Source of the DNA: Candidatus Nanopelagicales bacterium
GTDB lineage: Bacteria; Actinomycetota; Actinomycetes; S36-B12; CAIYMF01
NCBI GenBank assembly: GCA_017848795.1
Contig: JAFIHG010000027.1
Span: forward strand, 1-64,000
Length of the DNA stretch: 64,000 nucleotides
Reading direction: 5' to 3'
Shown: in pieces, positions 44,064 to 53,222 of the stretch
Position numbering within the stretch: position 1 is the stretch's first letter
Layout: every line of letters begins with the position of its first letter
The notes under the pieces: generated by a model
Databases searched by the model: none
Told to the model about the DNA's origin: nothing
The model's input: the letters and a program-made list of their open reading frames with translations, nothing else
Made by a program: the position numbers and the translations under genes

Positions 44064-44810
44064 GTGAACGTCGATCCCGAGGTGCAGCTGCGGCTGCTCG
44101 ACCTGCAGGCGGTGGACAGCCGTCTCGACCAGCTCGCGCACCGGCGTCGTACGTTGCCGGAGATCGCCGTCGCCACCGATCTCGCGGCGCGGATCGCCGC
44201 GCTGGACGCGCGGATCGTGGCGGGCCAGACCGAGGTCTCGGACCTGCAGCGCGCGCAGACCAAGGCCGAGAACGACGTCGAGCAGGTACGGCGTCGCGCC
44301 GAGCGGGACACCGAGCTCCTCGAGTCGGGGCGGGTCGGGTCGGCCAAGGAACTGGAGAACCTGCAGCGGGAGGTCGCCTCGCTGGCCCGGCGGCAGGCCG
44401 AGCTCGAGGACGTCGAGCTCGAGGTGATGGAGCGCCACGAGGACGCCCGCATGTCCGTGGAGGCGCTGACCGCGGAGCGCGCCTCGCTCCAGGAGCAGCT
44501 CGACGACGTGAGCCGGACACGCGACGCTGCCTTCGGGGAGATCGACGGCGAGCGCGAGACGGCCGCCGCCGAGCGCGCGCGGCTCGCGACGGGGATACCC
44601 GCCGAACTCTCAGGGCTGTACGAGAAGCTGCGCGCCGACAACGGCGGGATCGGTGCCGCGCGCCTGTTCCAGGGCCGGTGCGAGGGGTGCCGGATGCAGC
44701 TCACCCCGGTCGACCTCGGACGGATCCGCGACGCCGCCCCAGACGCGCTGCTGCGCTGCGAGGAGTGCCGCCGGATCCTGGTCCGTACGCCCGAGTCCGG
44801 CGTCGCATGA
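44064..44810 (+). CDS. Zinc-ribbon coiled-coil protein (C4-type)
   Basis: A 248-residue protein with a long antiparallel coiled coil (residues 1-180, rich in Glu/Arg/Leu heptads) and a C-terminal zinc ribbon CEGC ... CEEC (residues 211-236). This family (similar to Rv2229c of M. tuberculosis) is conserved beside the RNase H/phosphatase gene; suggested roles are RNA or DNA binding, unproven. GTG 44064 has GAGGAGA upstream. Its stop overlaps the next start as ATGA. Confidence 0.87.
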   Translation: MNVDPEVQLRLLDLQAVDSRLDQLAHRRRTLPEIAVATDLAARIAALDARIVAGQTEVSDLQRAQTKAENDVEQVRRRAERDTELLESGRVGSAKELENLQREVASLARRQAELEDVELEVMERHEDARMSVEALTAERASLQEQLDDVSRTRDAAFGEIDGERETAAAERARLATGIPAELSGLYEKLRADNGGIGAARLFQGRCEGCRMQLTPVDLGRIRDAAPDALLRCEECRRILVRTPESGVA

Positions 44811-45970
44811 CCCGGCGGCTGCTCGTCGAGGCCGACGGCGGGTCGCGGGGCAACCCGGGACCGGCCGCGTACGGCGCGCTCGTACGCGATGCGGTGACCG
44901 GCGAGACGCTCGTCGAGGTCGCCGACCACCTCGGCCGTACGACGAACAACGTCGCGGAGTACACGGGGCTCGTCGCCGGCCTCACCGCCGCCCGCGAGCT
45001 CGACGCGGACGCCCAGGTCGAGGTCCGGATGGACTCCAAGCTCGTCGTGGAGCAGATGAGCGGGCGCTGGAAGATCAAGCACGAGGACATGCGCCGGCTG
45101 GCGCTGCAGGCGAGGGACGCGTTCCCGGCCGAACGGGTCGTCTACACCTGGGTTCCTCGGGAGGAGAACAAGGCGGCCGACGCGCTGGTGAACGAGTCGC
45201 TCGACGCCGTCGCGCGCCACGGCTCCGGCCGGATCGCACGCGGCGTGGACGACTCACCGGCGGCAGTGCCGACCGGGACGGCCACCACACCCGTACCGCC
45301 CGAGGCGCCCACGCCGGCCGTCGTCGGATGGGGCCCGGACATCGGCTCGCCGATGATCGTGACCGTCGTGCGCCACGGTGTGACCGCGGCGACCGTCGCC
45401 AAGCGCTTCTCCGGCTCGGGCGGCGAGGACCCGCCGCTCTCCGAGCTGGGATGCGCGCAGGCGGAGGCCGCCGCAGCCGAGGTGGTGGCGCGCGGCGGCG
45501 CGGATGTCCTGGTGTGCTCGCCGATGCTGCGTACCCGGCAGACCGCTGTGTACGTCGGCGCGGCGACCGGGCTGACGCCACAGGTCGTCGACGGTCTGCA
45601 GGAGGGTGCGTTCGGCGAGTGGGAGGGGCTCACATTCGCCCAGGTGATGGGACGCTGGCCGGACCTGATGGCGCGCTGGCTGTCCGACCCGGACGTCGCG
45701 CCCCCCGGCGGGGAGTCGCTGCGCCAGCTCTACGACCGCGTCGGGGCGGCCCTCGCCGAGCTGCGCGCGTCGTACGCCGGCGCCCGGGTCGTCGCCGTCG
45801 GGCACGTCGGCTCCATCCGCGCGCTGACCATACGGGCGCTTGGTGCACCACTGCTCGCGATGAACCGGCTCGAGCTGCTGCCGGCCTCGCTCACCACCCT
45901 CACCTGGTACCCCGACGGCAACGCCTCGTTGCGCGGGTACGGCGAGGCGACGCACCTGCGCCACCTGTAG
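44807..45970 (+). CDS. Bifunctional RNase HI / acid phosphatase
   Basis: A fusion as in M. tuberculosis Rv2228c. The N-terminal RNase H fold (1-135) has Asp10 in VEADGGSRGNPG, Glu in NNVAEYTGL, Asp in RMDSKLVVEQ and Asp in NKAADALVNE, and removes RNA from RNA/DNA hybrids. After a linker (140-180) the histidine phosphatase domain starts VVRHGVTAAT and ends with GHVGSIRAL; in related proteins it acts on alpha-ribazole phosphate or general phosphates. 387 residues; coupled to the zinc-ribbon gene. Confidence 0.93.
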   Translation: MTRRLLVEADGGSRGNPGPAAYGALVRDAVTGETLVEVADHLGRTTNNVAEYTGLVAGLTAARELDADAQVEVRMDSKLVVEQMSGRWKIKHEDMRRLALQARDAFPAERVVYTWVPREENKAADALVNESLDAVARHGSGRIARGVDDSPAAVPTGTATTPVPPEAPTPAVVGWGPDIGSPMIVTVVRHGVTAATVAKRFSGSGGEDPPLSELGCAQAEAAAAEVVARGGADVLVCSPMLRTRQTAVYVGAATGLTPQVVDGLQEGAFGEWEGLTFAQVMGRWPDLMARWLSDPDVAPPGGESLRQLYDRVGAALAELRASYAGARVVAVGHVGSIRALTIRALGAPLLAMNRLELLPASLTTLTWYPDGNASLRGYGEATHLRHL

Positions 45971-46066
45971 GACCGCGCGAGCACCAGCGGGATGCAGGCC
46001 CCGAGTTCGGCGTGCTACCCCTCCACGGCTGGCATCCGTCGCGTGTAGAGCTTGCGAGGAGGACGG

Positions 46067-46594
46067 GTGGACTTCGGGGAGTGGGTCGCGACGCGCCGTG
46101 GCGCGCTGCTGCGCACTGCCTACCTGCTCACGGGTGACACCCACGCGGCGGAGGACCTGGTGCAAGGGGCGTTGGAGCGCGTGGCATTGCGCTGGGGGCG
46201 GATCGTCGCGGCCGGGCCGCCGGAGGCGTACGTGCGCCAGGTGCTCTACCGCCAGCACGTGTCCAGCTGGCGACGGCACCGCAATCGGGAGCAGCTGGGA
46301 CCCGCGCCCGAGCGTGCCGCTGCCGAGCCCGCCCTGGCTGCCGACCTGCGCGTCACGCTCGACGACGCGCTGCGGCGCCTGACCGCCAAGCAGCGGGCCG
46401 TGCTGGTGCTGCGCTTCTACGACGACCTCTCGGAGTCGCAGACCGCGGACGCGCTCGGGATCGCGCTGGGCACGGTGAAGTCGCAGACCCGCGATGCGTT
46501 GGCGCGGCTGCGGTCGCTGGCCCCCGAGCTGCGCGATCTCGTCGATGGAGTGGAGGAGGGCCGGATGGTCCGCGAAGGGGAGTCGCAGCCATGA
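46067..46594 (+). CDS. ECF RNA polymerase sigma factor, SigE-like group
   Basis: A 175-residue extracytoplasmic-function sigma factor of the short 'SigE family' frequent in actinobacteria. Region 2 is LLRTAYLLTGDTHAAEDLVQGALERVALRW, and region 4 is LTAKQRAVLVLRFYDDLSESQTADALGIALGTVKSQTRDALARLR. GTG 46067 has GAGGAGG 4-5 bp upstream. The stop overlaps the start of a membrane protein gene (ATGA), whose product probably senses or anchors the signal. Confidence 0.9.
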   Translation: MDFGEWVATRRGALLRTAYLLTGDTHAAEDLVQGALERVALRWGRIVAAGPPEAYVRQVLYRQHVSSWRRHRNREQLGPAPERAAAEPALAADLRVTLDDALRRLTAKQRAVLVLRFYDDLSESQTADALGIALGTVKSQTRDALARLRSLAPELRDLVDGVEEGRMVREGESQP

Positions 46595-47958
46595 ACGGCC
46601 TCGGCGACCTGATGCACGAGGTGGCCCGGCAGGCGACCGCGCCGCTCGCAGATCGGGTCGACGCCGCCGAGCGCGCACTGGGGCGGGCCCGCCGCCGGCG
46701 CCGGGCACGGGTGGTCGAGATGCTCGCGTTCACTGCGTGCATCGTGGTCGCCACGTTCGCGCTGCTCCCGGCGCACGTCGTCGCTCCACCGACGGTGCGC
46801 GAGCCGCTGTCGGGCGCGCAAGGTCCGGACCGGTTGCCGGCCCACCTGTCGGTACCCCCGCCGTGGACGCCGGATCTGGACACGCAGCCCATCGGGCGCG
46901 TCGGGATGGTCGCGAGCGACGGTACGGGAGTGTTCGCGGTGTCTGCGGACGGCGGGATGCAGGCGCGCATCCCGCACGCCGGCGCCCGTCCCGACGGCAT
47001 CTCGCTCTCTGCCGACGGGTCCGTCCTCGCATGGCGTACCGGGTCGGATGACATGTGCGGCGGTGAGCAGGCGGCGTTGTCGTGGTACGTCGCCCGTACG
47101 GGCGCGGTCCGTTCGGCGCAGCTCACCCCCGACGGTTCGCTCGGCGGCAGCATCGACCGGGTGCTGACCGCGCCGGACGGCGCACACGTGCTGGCGGCGG
47201 TGGCTGCGAGGACCGCAGTCCCCGACGGCTGTGTCGCGACGAGCCGGCTGGTGCTCCTGGATACGGCGACGGGTGACGTCGTCGAGTACCGGGCGCACAG
47301 CGCCGCTGCCGCGGGCGACCTGGTCGCCTGGGACGCCGACTCGGCGACCGTCGTGTTCTCGCGGGGGGACGGGCCGAACGTCGGTGCGCCGATCAGAACC
47401 ACCCGCTGCGACCTGGCCGGTCAGGTCGTGGACCGCTTCACGACCACGCGAGTTCCGGACGTCACGCCGGTGTCGGTGCGGCGCGCCGGTGGCTCGACGC
47501 TGCGGTGGATCCCGAATTACCAGGACGGGAAGCTGTGGAGCGTCCCGCTGGAGCCGGACCGGCCCAACAAGGCGCGCTCGTACGACCTGCCGCTGCGTGG
47601 CATCGCGGACGCGACCGCCGTCGGGCTGCGCGATGCCGCCGACGTCATCGCGACGGTCCCGGTGAACTACGACCAGAGTGGGGACCGGCGCGTCCTGGTT
47701 GCGACTCGTCCGGGCGCGGATCCGGTGACCCTCACGACGGCGGACCCGTCGGTCTACGTGCGCGTCGCCGCGGCCGGAGTTGTCGCGAATGCCCAACTCG
47801 GTGGACCGGGACCCGCCGCACCGTCGGGGTGGTCCGTGCAAGGCGTCCACTGGTGGCTGCGCTCGTACGGCGGCTGGCTCGCGGGCGGCCTGGTCCTAGC
47901 AGTGTCGGCCATCGGGCTCGTCAGGAGAGTACGGAGATCGATGACAGGAGCGGGCTGA
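46591..47958 (+). CDS. Membrane-anchored beta-propeller-like partner of the sigma factor
   Basis: A 455-residue protein. A cytoplasmic N-terminus (1-40, basic before the membrane) is followed by a TM segment (VEMLAFTACIVVATFALLPAHVV) and then an extracytoplasmic region with repeated strand blocks (RVGMVASDGTGVFAVSADG, GISLSADGSVLAWRT, RVLTAPDGAHVLAAVA), reminiscent of a WD40/PD40-type propeller. A C-terminal TM (GGWLAGGLVLAVSAIGLV) and basic tail follow. Coupling to the sigma gene by ATGA suggests an anti-sigma or sensor role, but no ZAS zinc motif is present. Function not established. Confidence 0.7.
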   Translation: MNGLGDLMHEVARQATAPLADRVDAAERALGRARRRRRARVVEMLAFTACIVVATFALLPAHVVAPPTVREPLSGAQGPDRLPAHLSVPPPWTPDLDTQPIGRVGMVASDGTGVFAVSADGGMQARIPHAGARPDGISLSADGSVLAWRTGSDDMCGGEQAALSWYVARTGAVRSAQLTPDGSLGGSIDRVLTAPDGAHVLAAVAARTAVPDGCVATSRLVLLDTATGDVVEYRAHSAAAAGDLVAWDADSATVVFSRGDGPNVGAPIRTTRCDLAGQVVDRFTTTRVPDVTPVSVRRAGGSTLRWIPNYQDGKLWSVPLEPDRPNKARSYDLPLRGIADATAVGLRDAADVIATVPVNYDQSGDRRVLVATRPGADPVTLTTADPSVYVRVAAAGVVANAQLGGPGPAAPSGWSVQGVHWWLRSYGGWLAGGLVLAVSAIGLVRRVRRSMTGAG

Positions 47959-48064
47959 GCCCTCCGCTCTCATCATTTCCCGCGATCCCGGCCCGGTTGT
48001 GGGTGGAGGATCCCGGCGTCGGCCGGACTTGGCACGCGCGGAGATGCCCGTACGGGGACACACC

Positions 48065-48481
48065 TCAGGAAAGACGACGGACCACCTCGCCAAGGATGCT
48101 CTCGATCTGGTCGAAGCGCGGGGTGTGTTCGTCGAGGTTGGTCTCGATCTGGTCGAAGCGGCGGGTGTGCTCGCCAAGGATGCTCTCGATCTGGTCGAGG
48201 TGGCGGGTGTGCTCGTCGAGGTTGGTCTCGATCCGGTCGAGGTGGCGGGTGTGCTCGTCGAGGTTGGTCTCGATCCGGTCGAGGTGGCGGGTGTGTTCGT
48301 CGAGGTTGGTGTCGATCCGGTCGAGGTGGCGGGTGTGTTCGTCGAGGTTGGTCTCGATCCGGTCGAAGCGGCGGGTGTGCTCGTCCTGTGTGGACCTGAG
48401 CTCCGTGATGAGCTCGTAGATCGACTCCGTGTCGTTCTCGAGCCGAGTCACACGGTGACCCATGCTGGGTTCGGTCGCCAT
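48065..48481 (-). CDS. Repetitive coiled-coil protein
   Basis: A 138-residue protein built mainly of seven copies of a 14-residue unit (consensus DEHTRHLDRIETNL), residues about 33-130, after MATEPSMGHRVTRLENDTES. Fourteen residues equal two heptads, with hydrophobic residues at L/I/L positions, so a continuous charged coiled coil is expected. Units vary by H/R, F/L and N/S changes. No membrane segment or enzyme motif is seen. ATG 48481 is the start; ATG 48463 (MGHR) is also possible. Function unknown. Confidence 0.7.
   Translation of the reverse strand: MATEPSMGHRVTRLENDTESIYELITELRSTQDEHTRRFDRIETNLDEHTRHLDRIDTNLDEHTRHLDRIETNLDEHTRHLDRIETNLDEHTRHLDQIESILGEHTRRFDQIETNLDEHTPRFDQIESILGEVVRRLS
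48092..48385. repeat. 42-bp tandem repeats (7 units) within the coiled-coil gene
   Basis: Seven tandem 42-bp units, in frame with the coiled-coil gene, containing (plus strand) GGTGTGCTCGTCGAGGTTGG. Some units are nearly identical at DNA level, which implies recent copy-number change. They are coding repeats, not a CRISPR array. Confidence 0.85.
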
Positions 48482-48564
48482 GGCCACCACTGTATTTTCC
48501 AGGCCGCGTGAGCCGCCAGCCTCGGTCGTGAGGCCTGTGGACAGCGCGGCGAGCCGCCGCGGCG

Positions 48565-49239
48565 TCAGAACAAGCGGGCCGTGGGGTCGTCGAGGCCGCG
48601 CATCGCGTCGTAGTCGAGCACGACGCACTCGATGCCGCGGTCCTGGGCCAGCACGCGGGCCTGCGGCTTGATCTCCTGGGCGGCGAAGATGCCGCGTACG
48701 GGAGCGAGGAGCGGGTCGCGACCGAGCAGCTCGAGGTAGCGGGTGAGCTGCTCGACCCCGTCGATCTCGCCGCGCCGCTTGATCTCCACCGCGACCGCCA
48801 GCCCGTCGGCGTCCCGACACATCAGGTCGACCGGGCCGATGGCGGTGGGGTACTCGCGGCGTACGAGACGCCAGCCTTCGCCGAGGCGGTGTACCTGCTC
48901 CGCGAGCAGCGCTTGCAGGTGCGCCTCCACGCCGTCCTTGACCAGGCCCGGGTCGACGCCGAGCTCGTACGACGCGTCGTGCAGCACCTCCTCGACGGTG
49001 ATGAGCAGCTGCTCACCGGCCTTGTTGGTCACCGTCCAGGTCCCGGCGCCCGCCTCGTCCGCGTCGATCCGCAGCGTGGCCGGCGGCGCCATCCAGTTCA
49101 GCGGCTTGTACGACCCGCCGTCGGCGTGGACCAGCACCGAGCCGTCGGCCTTGACCAGCAGCAGGCGTACCGCCGAGGGCAGGTGGGAGGTGAGCCGTCC
49201 GGCGTAGTCGACCGAGCACCGCGCCACCACCAACCGCAC
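48565..49239 (-). CDS. nucS: Mismatch-specific endonuclease NucS/EndoMS
   Basis: Performs non-canonical mismatch repair in actinobacteria, which lack MutS/MutL: cuts both strands at mismatches, guided by the sliding clamp. The 224-residue protein starts [16 protein letters not shown]. The nuclease site comprises Asp138 (GPVDLM) and Glu152-x-Lys154 ([20 protein letters not shown]). GTG 49239 matches the family start. A DNA-binding N-terminal domain includes LNWMAPP. The C-terminal clamp-binding peptide is DDPTARLF. Confidence 0.95.
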   Translation of the reverse strand: MRLVVARCSVDYAGRLTSHLPSAVRLLLVKADGSVLVHADGGSYKPLNWMAPPATLRIDADEAGAGTWTVTNKAGEQLLITVEEVLHDASYELGVDPGLVKDGVEAHLQALLAEQVHRLGEGWRLVRREYPTAIGPVDLMCRDADGLAVAVEIKRRGEIDGVEQLTRYLELLGRDPLLAPVRGIFAAQEIKPQARVLAQDRGIECVVLDYDAMRGLDDPTARLF

Positions 49240-49304
49240 GCCGGCGAGTTTCGCACAACGAGGTCGGCCGCCCGGCCCGGAGGCCGGGTCACCCACCCGT
49301 TGCG

Positions 49305-50228
49305 TCAGAGGTGTGGCATGACCTCGGCGGCGACGAGCGCGAGATGGTCGAGGTCGTCGAGGTCGAGCACCTGCAGGTAGAGGCGGGTGGCGCCGAGCTC
49401 CGCGAAGCGTCCGATGCCGGCGAGGACCTCGGACGGGGTGCCGGCGAGCCCGTTCTCGCGCAGCTCGGCCGGCTCCCGGCCGATCGCGGCGGCGCGCCGG
49501 GTGAACTCCGCTTCGTCCGCCCCGCAGCAGAGCACCTGCGCCGCCGAATAGACCAGTGGGTCGGTACGGCCGGCCTCCTCGCAGACCCGCCGTACCCGGT
49601 CGAACTGGCGACGCGTCTCGTCGACGGAGCGGAACGCGAGATTGAACTCGGCCGCGTAGCGAGCCGCGAGCGCGGGGGTGCGCCGCGGCCCGCCGCCGCC
49701 GACGATCACCGGCGGCCGGGCGGCCGGTTTCGGCAGCGCGGGGGAGTCGACGAGCCGGTAGTGCGTGCCCTCGTACGAGAACCGCTCGCCGACCGGCGTG
49801 TCCCACAACCCGGTCACGATGGCCAGTTGCTCCTCGAGCCGGTCGAAGCGCTCCGGTACGTCGGGGAACGGCACGCCGTACGCCTCGTGCTCGCGTTCGA
49901 ACCAGCCGGCACCCAGACCCAGCTCGACGCGGCCGCCGCTCATCGCGTCGACCTGCGCGACCGACACCGCCAGCATCCCGGGCAGCCGGAAGGTCGCGGA
50001 GGTCACCAGGGTGCCGAGCCGGATCGTCGAGGTCTCTCGCGCGATCCCGCCGAGCGTGACCCACGAGTCGGTCGGTCCGGGCAGCCCGTCGACGTGATCG
50101 CCCATCACGACGAAGTGGTCGGAGCGGAAGAACGCCCCGTAGCCCAGCTGTTCGGCGCTACGCGCCACCGCGAGCTGCTGCTCGTACGTCGCGCCCTGCT
50201 GCGGTTCGGTGAAGATGCGAAGTTCCAT
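49305..50228 (-). CDS. LLM-class F420-dependent oxidoreductase
   Basis: A 307-residue luciferase-like TIM barrel of the F420-dependent type. [36 protein letters not shown] (residues 4-39) and [20 protein letters not shown] near residue 100 are typical, as is the cofactor region [21 protein letters not shown]. Substrate unknown; this family reduces or oxidises diverse small molecules. Ends close to nucS, 65 bp away, and shares strand; divergent from the 3-hydroxyacyl-CoA dehydrogenase. Confidence 0.88.
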   Translation of the reverse strand: MELRIFTEPQQGATYEQQLAVARSAEQLGYGAFFRSDHFVVMGDHVDGLPGPTDSWVTLGGIARETSTIRLGTLVTSATFRLPGMLAVSVAQVDAMSGGRVELGLGAGWFEREHEAYGVPFPDVPERFDRLEEQLAIVTGLWDTPVGERFSYEGTHYRLVDSPALPKPAARPPVIVGGGGPRRTPALAARYAAEFNLAFRSVDETRRQFDRVRRVCEEAGRTDPLVYSAAQVLCCGADEAEFTRRAAAIGREPAELRENGLAGTPSEVLAGIGRFAELGATRLYLQVLDLDDLDHLALVAAEVMPHL

Positions 50229-50317
50229 GGCGCAACGCTATCGACCGGCCCGGGGCCGCGCCGGGGGCGCGATTTGCGAGACTCTGGGGCGGTCGTCCGC
50301 ACCGCCCGAGGAGTCAC

Positions 50318-52099
50318 ATGTCTGCGCAGGTCAGCAAGGTCGGTGTCGTCGGTCTCGGCACCATGGGGGCGGGTATCGCGGAGGTCTTCGCCCGCAGCGG
50401 GTACGACGTGGTCGGCGTCGACGCGGGCGACGAGGCGGTGGCCCGCGGGCGCGGCCACATCGAGCAGTCGACCGCGCGCGCCGTCAAGCGCGGCAAGGCG
50501 ACCGAGGAGGAGCGCCAGACGATCCTGGGACGGATCCGCTTCACCTCGGCGCTGGCCGACCTGGCCGACCGGGACCTGATCGTCGAGGCGGTCCCCGAAC
50601 GGCTCGAGCTCAAGCGGGCCGTCTTCGAGCAGCTCGACGCGATCGCCGGCCCCGACGCGGTGCTCGCGACCAACACCTCCTCGCTCTCGGTCACCGACAT
50701 TGCCGTCGCCACCAGCCGGCCCGCGCGGGTCGTCGGGATGCACTTCTTCAATCCCGCCCCGGTGCTGCGCTTCCTCGAGGTCGTACGCACCGTGGTGACC
50801 GACGACGACGTCGTCGACACCGCGCAGGCGGTGGCCACCCGGCTCGGCAAGCTCCCCGTCGTGGTCGGCGACAAGGCCGGCTTCATCGCGAACGCGCTGC
50901 TGTTCGGCTACCTCAATCACGCCGCCTCGATGTTCGAGACCCGGTACGCCACCCGCGAGGACATCGACGACGCGATGCGGCTGGGGTGCGGCCTGCCGAT
51001 GGGCCCGCTCGCGCTGCTCGATCTGATCGGCCTCGACACCGCGTACGAGATCCTCGACACGATGTACAAGCAGGGCCGCGACCGGCTGCACGCGCCCTCC
51101 CCGATCCTCAAGCAGATGGTCACGGCGGGCCTGCGCGGCCGCAAGACCGGCAAGGGCTTCTACACCTACGAGGCGCCGAACAGCCCGGTGGTGGTCCCCG
51201 ACGCGCTCACGCCCGTACCGAACGGTGACGAGTCGCCGACCCGGCCGATCGAACGGGTCGCGGTCGTCGGCTCCGGCACGATGGCTGTCGGCATCGTCGA
51301 GGTGCTCGCCAAGGCCGGCTACGACGTGCTCTACCTGACCCGTGGGGTGGAGAAGGTGGCAGCGGTACGGGCGAGCCTGCAGCGCTCACTCGACAAGGCG
51401 GTGCTGCGCGGCAAGCTCGACGAGGCCGCCCGCGAGGCGGCGCTCGGCCGGGTCCAGGGCACCACCGACTTCGACGACCTCGCCGACCGCGACCTGGTGA
51501 TCGAGGCGGTCGTCGAGGAGCTGTCGGTCAAGGCAGCGCTGTTCGAGACGTTCGACGAGATCTGCAAGCCCGGCACCATCCTCGCGACGACCACCTCGAG
51601 CCTGCCGGTCGTCGAGCTCGCCGCCGCGACGCGCCGGCCCGCGGACGTCGTCGGGCTGCACTTCTTCAACCCGGCGCCGGTGATGAAGCTGGTCGAGGTC
51701 GTCTCCACGGTGTCGACCTCACCCGAGGTCGCGGCCACCATGGTCGAGCTGTGCGAACGCCTGGACAAGCACCCGGTGCAGTGCGCCGACCGCGCCGGGT
51801 TCATCGTGAACGCGCTGCTGTTCCCGTACCTGAACGACGCGGTGAAGATGCTCGCGATCCGGTACGCCTCCGAGGACGACATCGACACCGCGATGAAGAC
51901 CGGTTGCGGTTACCCGATGGGACCCTTCGAGCTGCTCGACGTCGTAGGACTCGACGTCGCGCTGGCCATACAGCGCACGCTGTACCTGGAGTACCGCGAA
52001 CCGGGTTTCGCCCCCGCCCCGCTGCTCGAACACCTCACGCGGGCCGGGTTCCTCGGGCGCAAGACCGGCCGCGGCTTCCGCAACCACGAGTCGGTGTGA
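50318..52099 (+). CDS. Duplicated 3-hydroxyacyl-CoA dehydrogenase
   Basis: A 593-residue protein with two complete 3-hydroxyacyl-CoA dehydrogenase copies in tandem. Each has a Rossmann motif (GLGTMG at 12-17, GSGTMA at 318-323), HFFNPAPV, and the C-terminal NALLF and CGxPMGPxxLLD blocks. The second copy has Ala in place of the last Gly of GxGxxG. Catalyses NAD-linked oxidation of 3-hydroxyacyl-CoA (or 3-hydroxybutyryl-CoA) in beta-oxidation or related routes. Similar double enzymes occur in actinobacteria. Confidence 0.92.
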   Translation: MSAQVSKVGVVGLGTMGAGIAEVFARSGYDVVGVDAGDEAVARGRGHIEQSTARAVKRGKATEEERQTILGRIRFTSALADLADRDLIVEAVPERLELKRAVFEQLDAIAGPDAVLATNTSSLSVTDIAVATSRPARVVGMHFFNPAPVLRFLEVVRTVVTDDDVVDTAQAVATRLGKLPVVVGDKAGFIANALLFGYLNHAASMFETRYATREDIDDAMRLGCGLPMGPLALLDLIGLDTAYEILDTMYKQGRDRLHAPSPILKQMVTAGLRGRKTGKGFYTYEAPNSPVVVPDALTPVPNGDESPTRPIERVAVVGSGTMAVGIVEVLAKAGYDVLYLTRGVEKVAAVRASLQRSLDKAVLRGKLDEAAREAALGRVQGTTDFDDLADRDLVIEAVVEELSVKAALFETFDEICKPGTILATTTSSLPVVELAAATRRPADVVGLHFFNPAPVMKLVEVVSTVSTSPEVAATMVELCERLDKHPVQCADRAGFIVNALLFPYLNDAVKMLAIRYASEDDIDTAMKTGCGYPMGPFELLDVVGLDVALAIQRTLYLEYREPGFAPAPLLEHLTRAGFLGRKTGRGFRNHESV

Positions 52100-52102
52100 A
52101 GG

Positions 52103-52390
52103 GTGTCACGGGGCGGTAAGCGGCGGCGCGAGCCGCCCGAACCGCTGCGGGTCGGGAGTATCCGCCGGGTGGAGGAGCACCCGGACGGTGACTGGGTGGT
52201 GCAACGGCTGAGTGGGCAGAGCTCGACGAAGGCGTACCGCTGCCCGGGCTGCGAGCAGCTCGTCACGCCGGGGACGCCGCACGTCGTCGCCTGGCCGTTC
52301 GACACCCCCGCAGGCGAGTCGCACCGCCGGCACTGGCACTCGCCGTGCTGGGCGGCGCGCGACCGCCGCGGGCCGGCGCGGCGCGGCTGA
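52103..52390 (+). CDS. Conserved small zinc-finger-like protein
   Basis: A 95-residue basic protein with CPGC (residues 47-50) and HRRHWHSPCW (74-83), a possible zinc site. It resembles conserved actinobacterial proteins often named 'ATP/GTP-binding protein' without evidence; I see no P-loop. It starts at GTG 52103, 3 bp after the dehydrogenase stop, and ends 12 bp before the hydrolase gene, so all three are likely one transcript. Function unknown. Confidence 0.75.
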   Translation: MSRGGKRRREPPEPLRVGSIRRVEEHPDGDWVVQRLSGQSSTKAYRCPGCEQLVTPGTPHVVAWPFDTPAGESHRRHWHSPCWAARDRRGPARRG

Positions 52391-52402
52391 GAGGATCGGG
52401 TC

Positions 52403-53179
52403 GTGCCGAGGATCGTCGCCAACAGCGTGCTGCCCGCGCGCCGGGAACCGCTGACGCTGCGGACCGCGGACGGACTGCGCCTGGTCGGCGAGCTCGCCTC
52501 GCCGCTGGACGGCCCCGCGCGGGCCACCCTCGTCTGCCTGCACCCGCTGCCGACCGCCGAAGGCATGATGGACAGTCATGTGCTGCGCAAGGCGGCGTGG
52601 CGCCTGCCGGCGCTCGCGGGCGTCGCGGTGCTGCGCTTCAACACCCGCGGGACCTCGAGCGCCGCCGGGACCAGCGAGGGTGCCTTCGACGAGGGACGCG
52701 GGGAGGGCATGGACCTGCGCGCGGCGGTGGACGAGGTCGTACGCCGCGGGCTGCCCGACCCCTGGCTGCTCGGCTGGTCGTTCGGCACCGACGTCGCGCT
52801 GCGCCACGGTGATGTCGACCCGGTGCGCGGCGCGATCCTGCTCTCACCGCCGCTGCGGTTCGCGACGGACGCGGACCTCGACCGGTGGGCGGGCTCGGGC
52901 CGCCCGCTCGTCGCGCTCGTACCGGAGCTCGACGACTACCTACGTCCCGACGCCGCGCGCGTCCGCTTTGCGCGCGCGCCGCACGCCGAGATCATCGCCG
53001 TGCCCGGCGCGCGTCACCTGTGGGTGGGGGAGAAGTACGTCCGGGTGGTCCTCGACGAGGTGGTGCGCCGTGTCGTACCGCAGGCCCACCCGCTCCCGGA
53101 GGAGTACGCCGGGCCGATGACCCGCTGGAGTGATCTGCCCCACCGCAAGGTGCACGGAACCGATCGCGCGAACAGTTAG
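52403..53179 (+). CDS. Alpha/beta hydrolase
   Basis: A 258-residue alpha/beta hydrolase. The nucleophile elbow is GWSFGT (about 124-129), preceded by TLVCLHPLPTAEGMMDSHV (oxyanion region) and followed by an Asp (VPELDDYLRP) and the His of GARHLWVG. It resembles the YcjY/CapO-type 'dienelactone hydrolase-like' actinobacterial proteins; substrate unknown. The last ~30 residues (PLPEEYAGPMTRW) form a tail beyond the fold. Confidence 0.85.
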   Translation: MPRIVANSVLPARREPLTLRTADGLRLVGELASPLDGPARATLVCLHPLPTAEGMMDSHVLRKAAWRLPALAGVAVLRFNTRGTSSAAGTSEGAFDEGRGEGMDLRAAVDEVVRRGLPDPWLLGWSFGTDVALRHGDVDPVRGAILLSPPLRFATDADLDRWAGSGRPLVALVPELDDYLRPDAARVRFARAPHAEIIAVPGARHLWVGEKYVRVVLDEVVRRVVPQAHPLPEEYAGPMTRWSDLPHRKVHGTDRANS

Positions 53180-53222
53180 TCTTAGCGCCGGCAAGGGCGG
53201 ATCAAGGCAGGGAAGTGGCGCG

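Noticed and set aside
48092-48385. Regular tandem repeats considered as a CRISPR array
   Set aside because: Units are contiguous with no unique spacers, are in frame with an open gene, and translate to a regular coiled coil; no cas genes are present.
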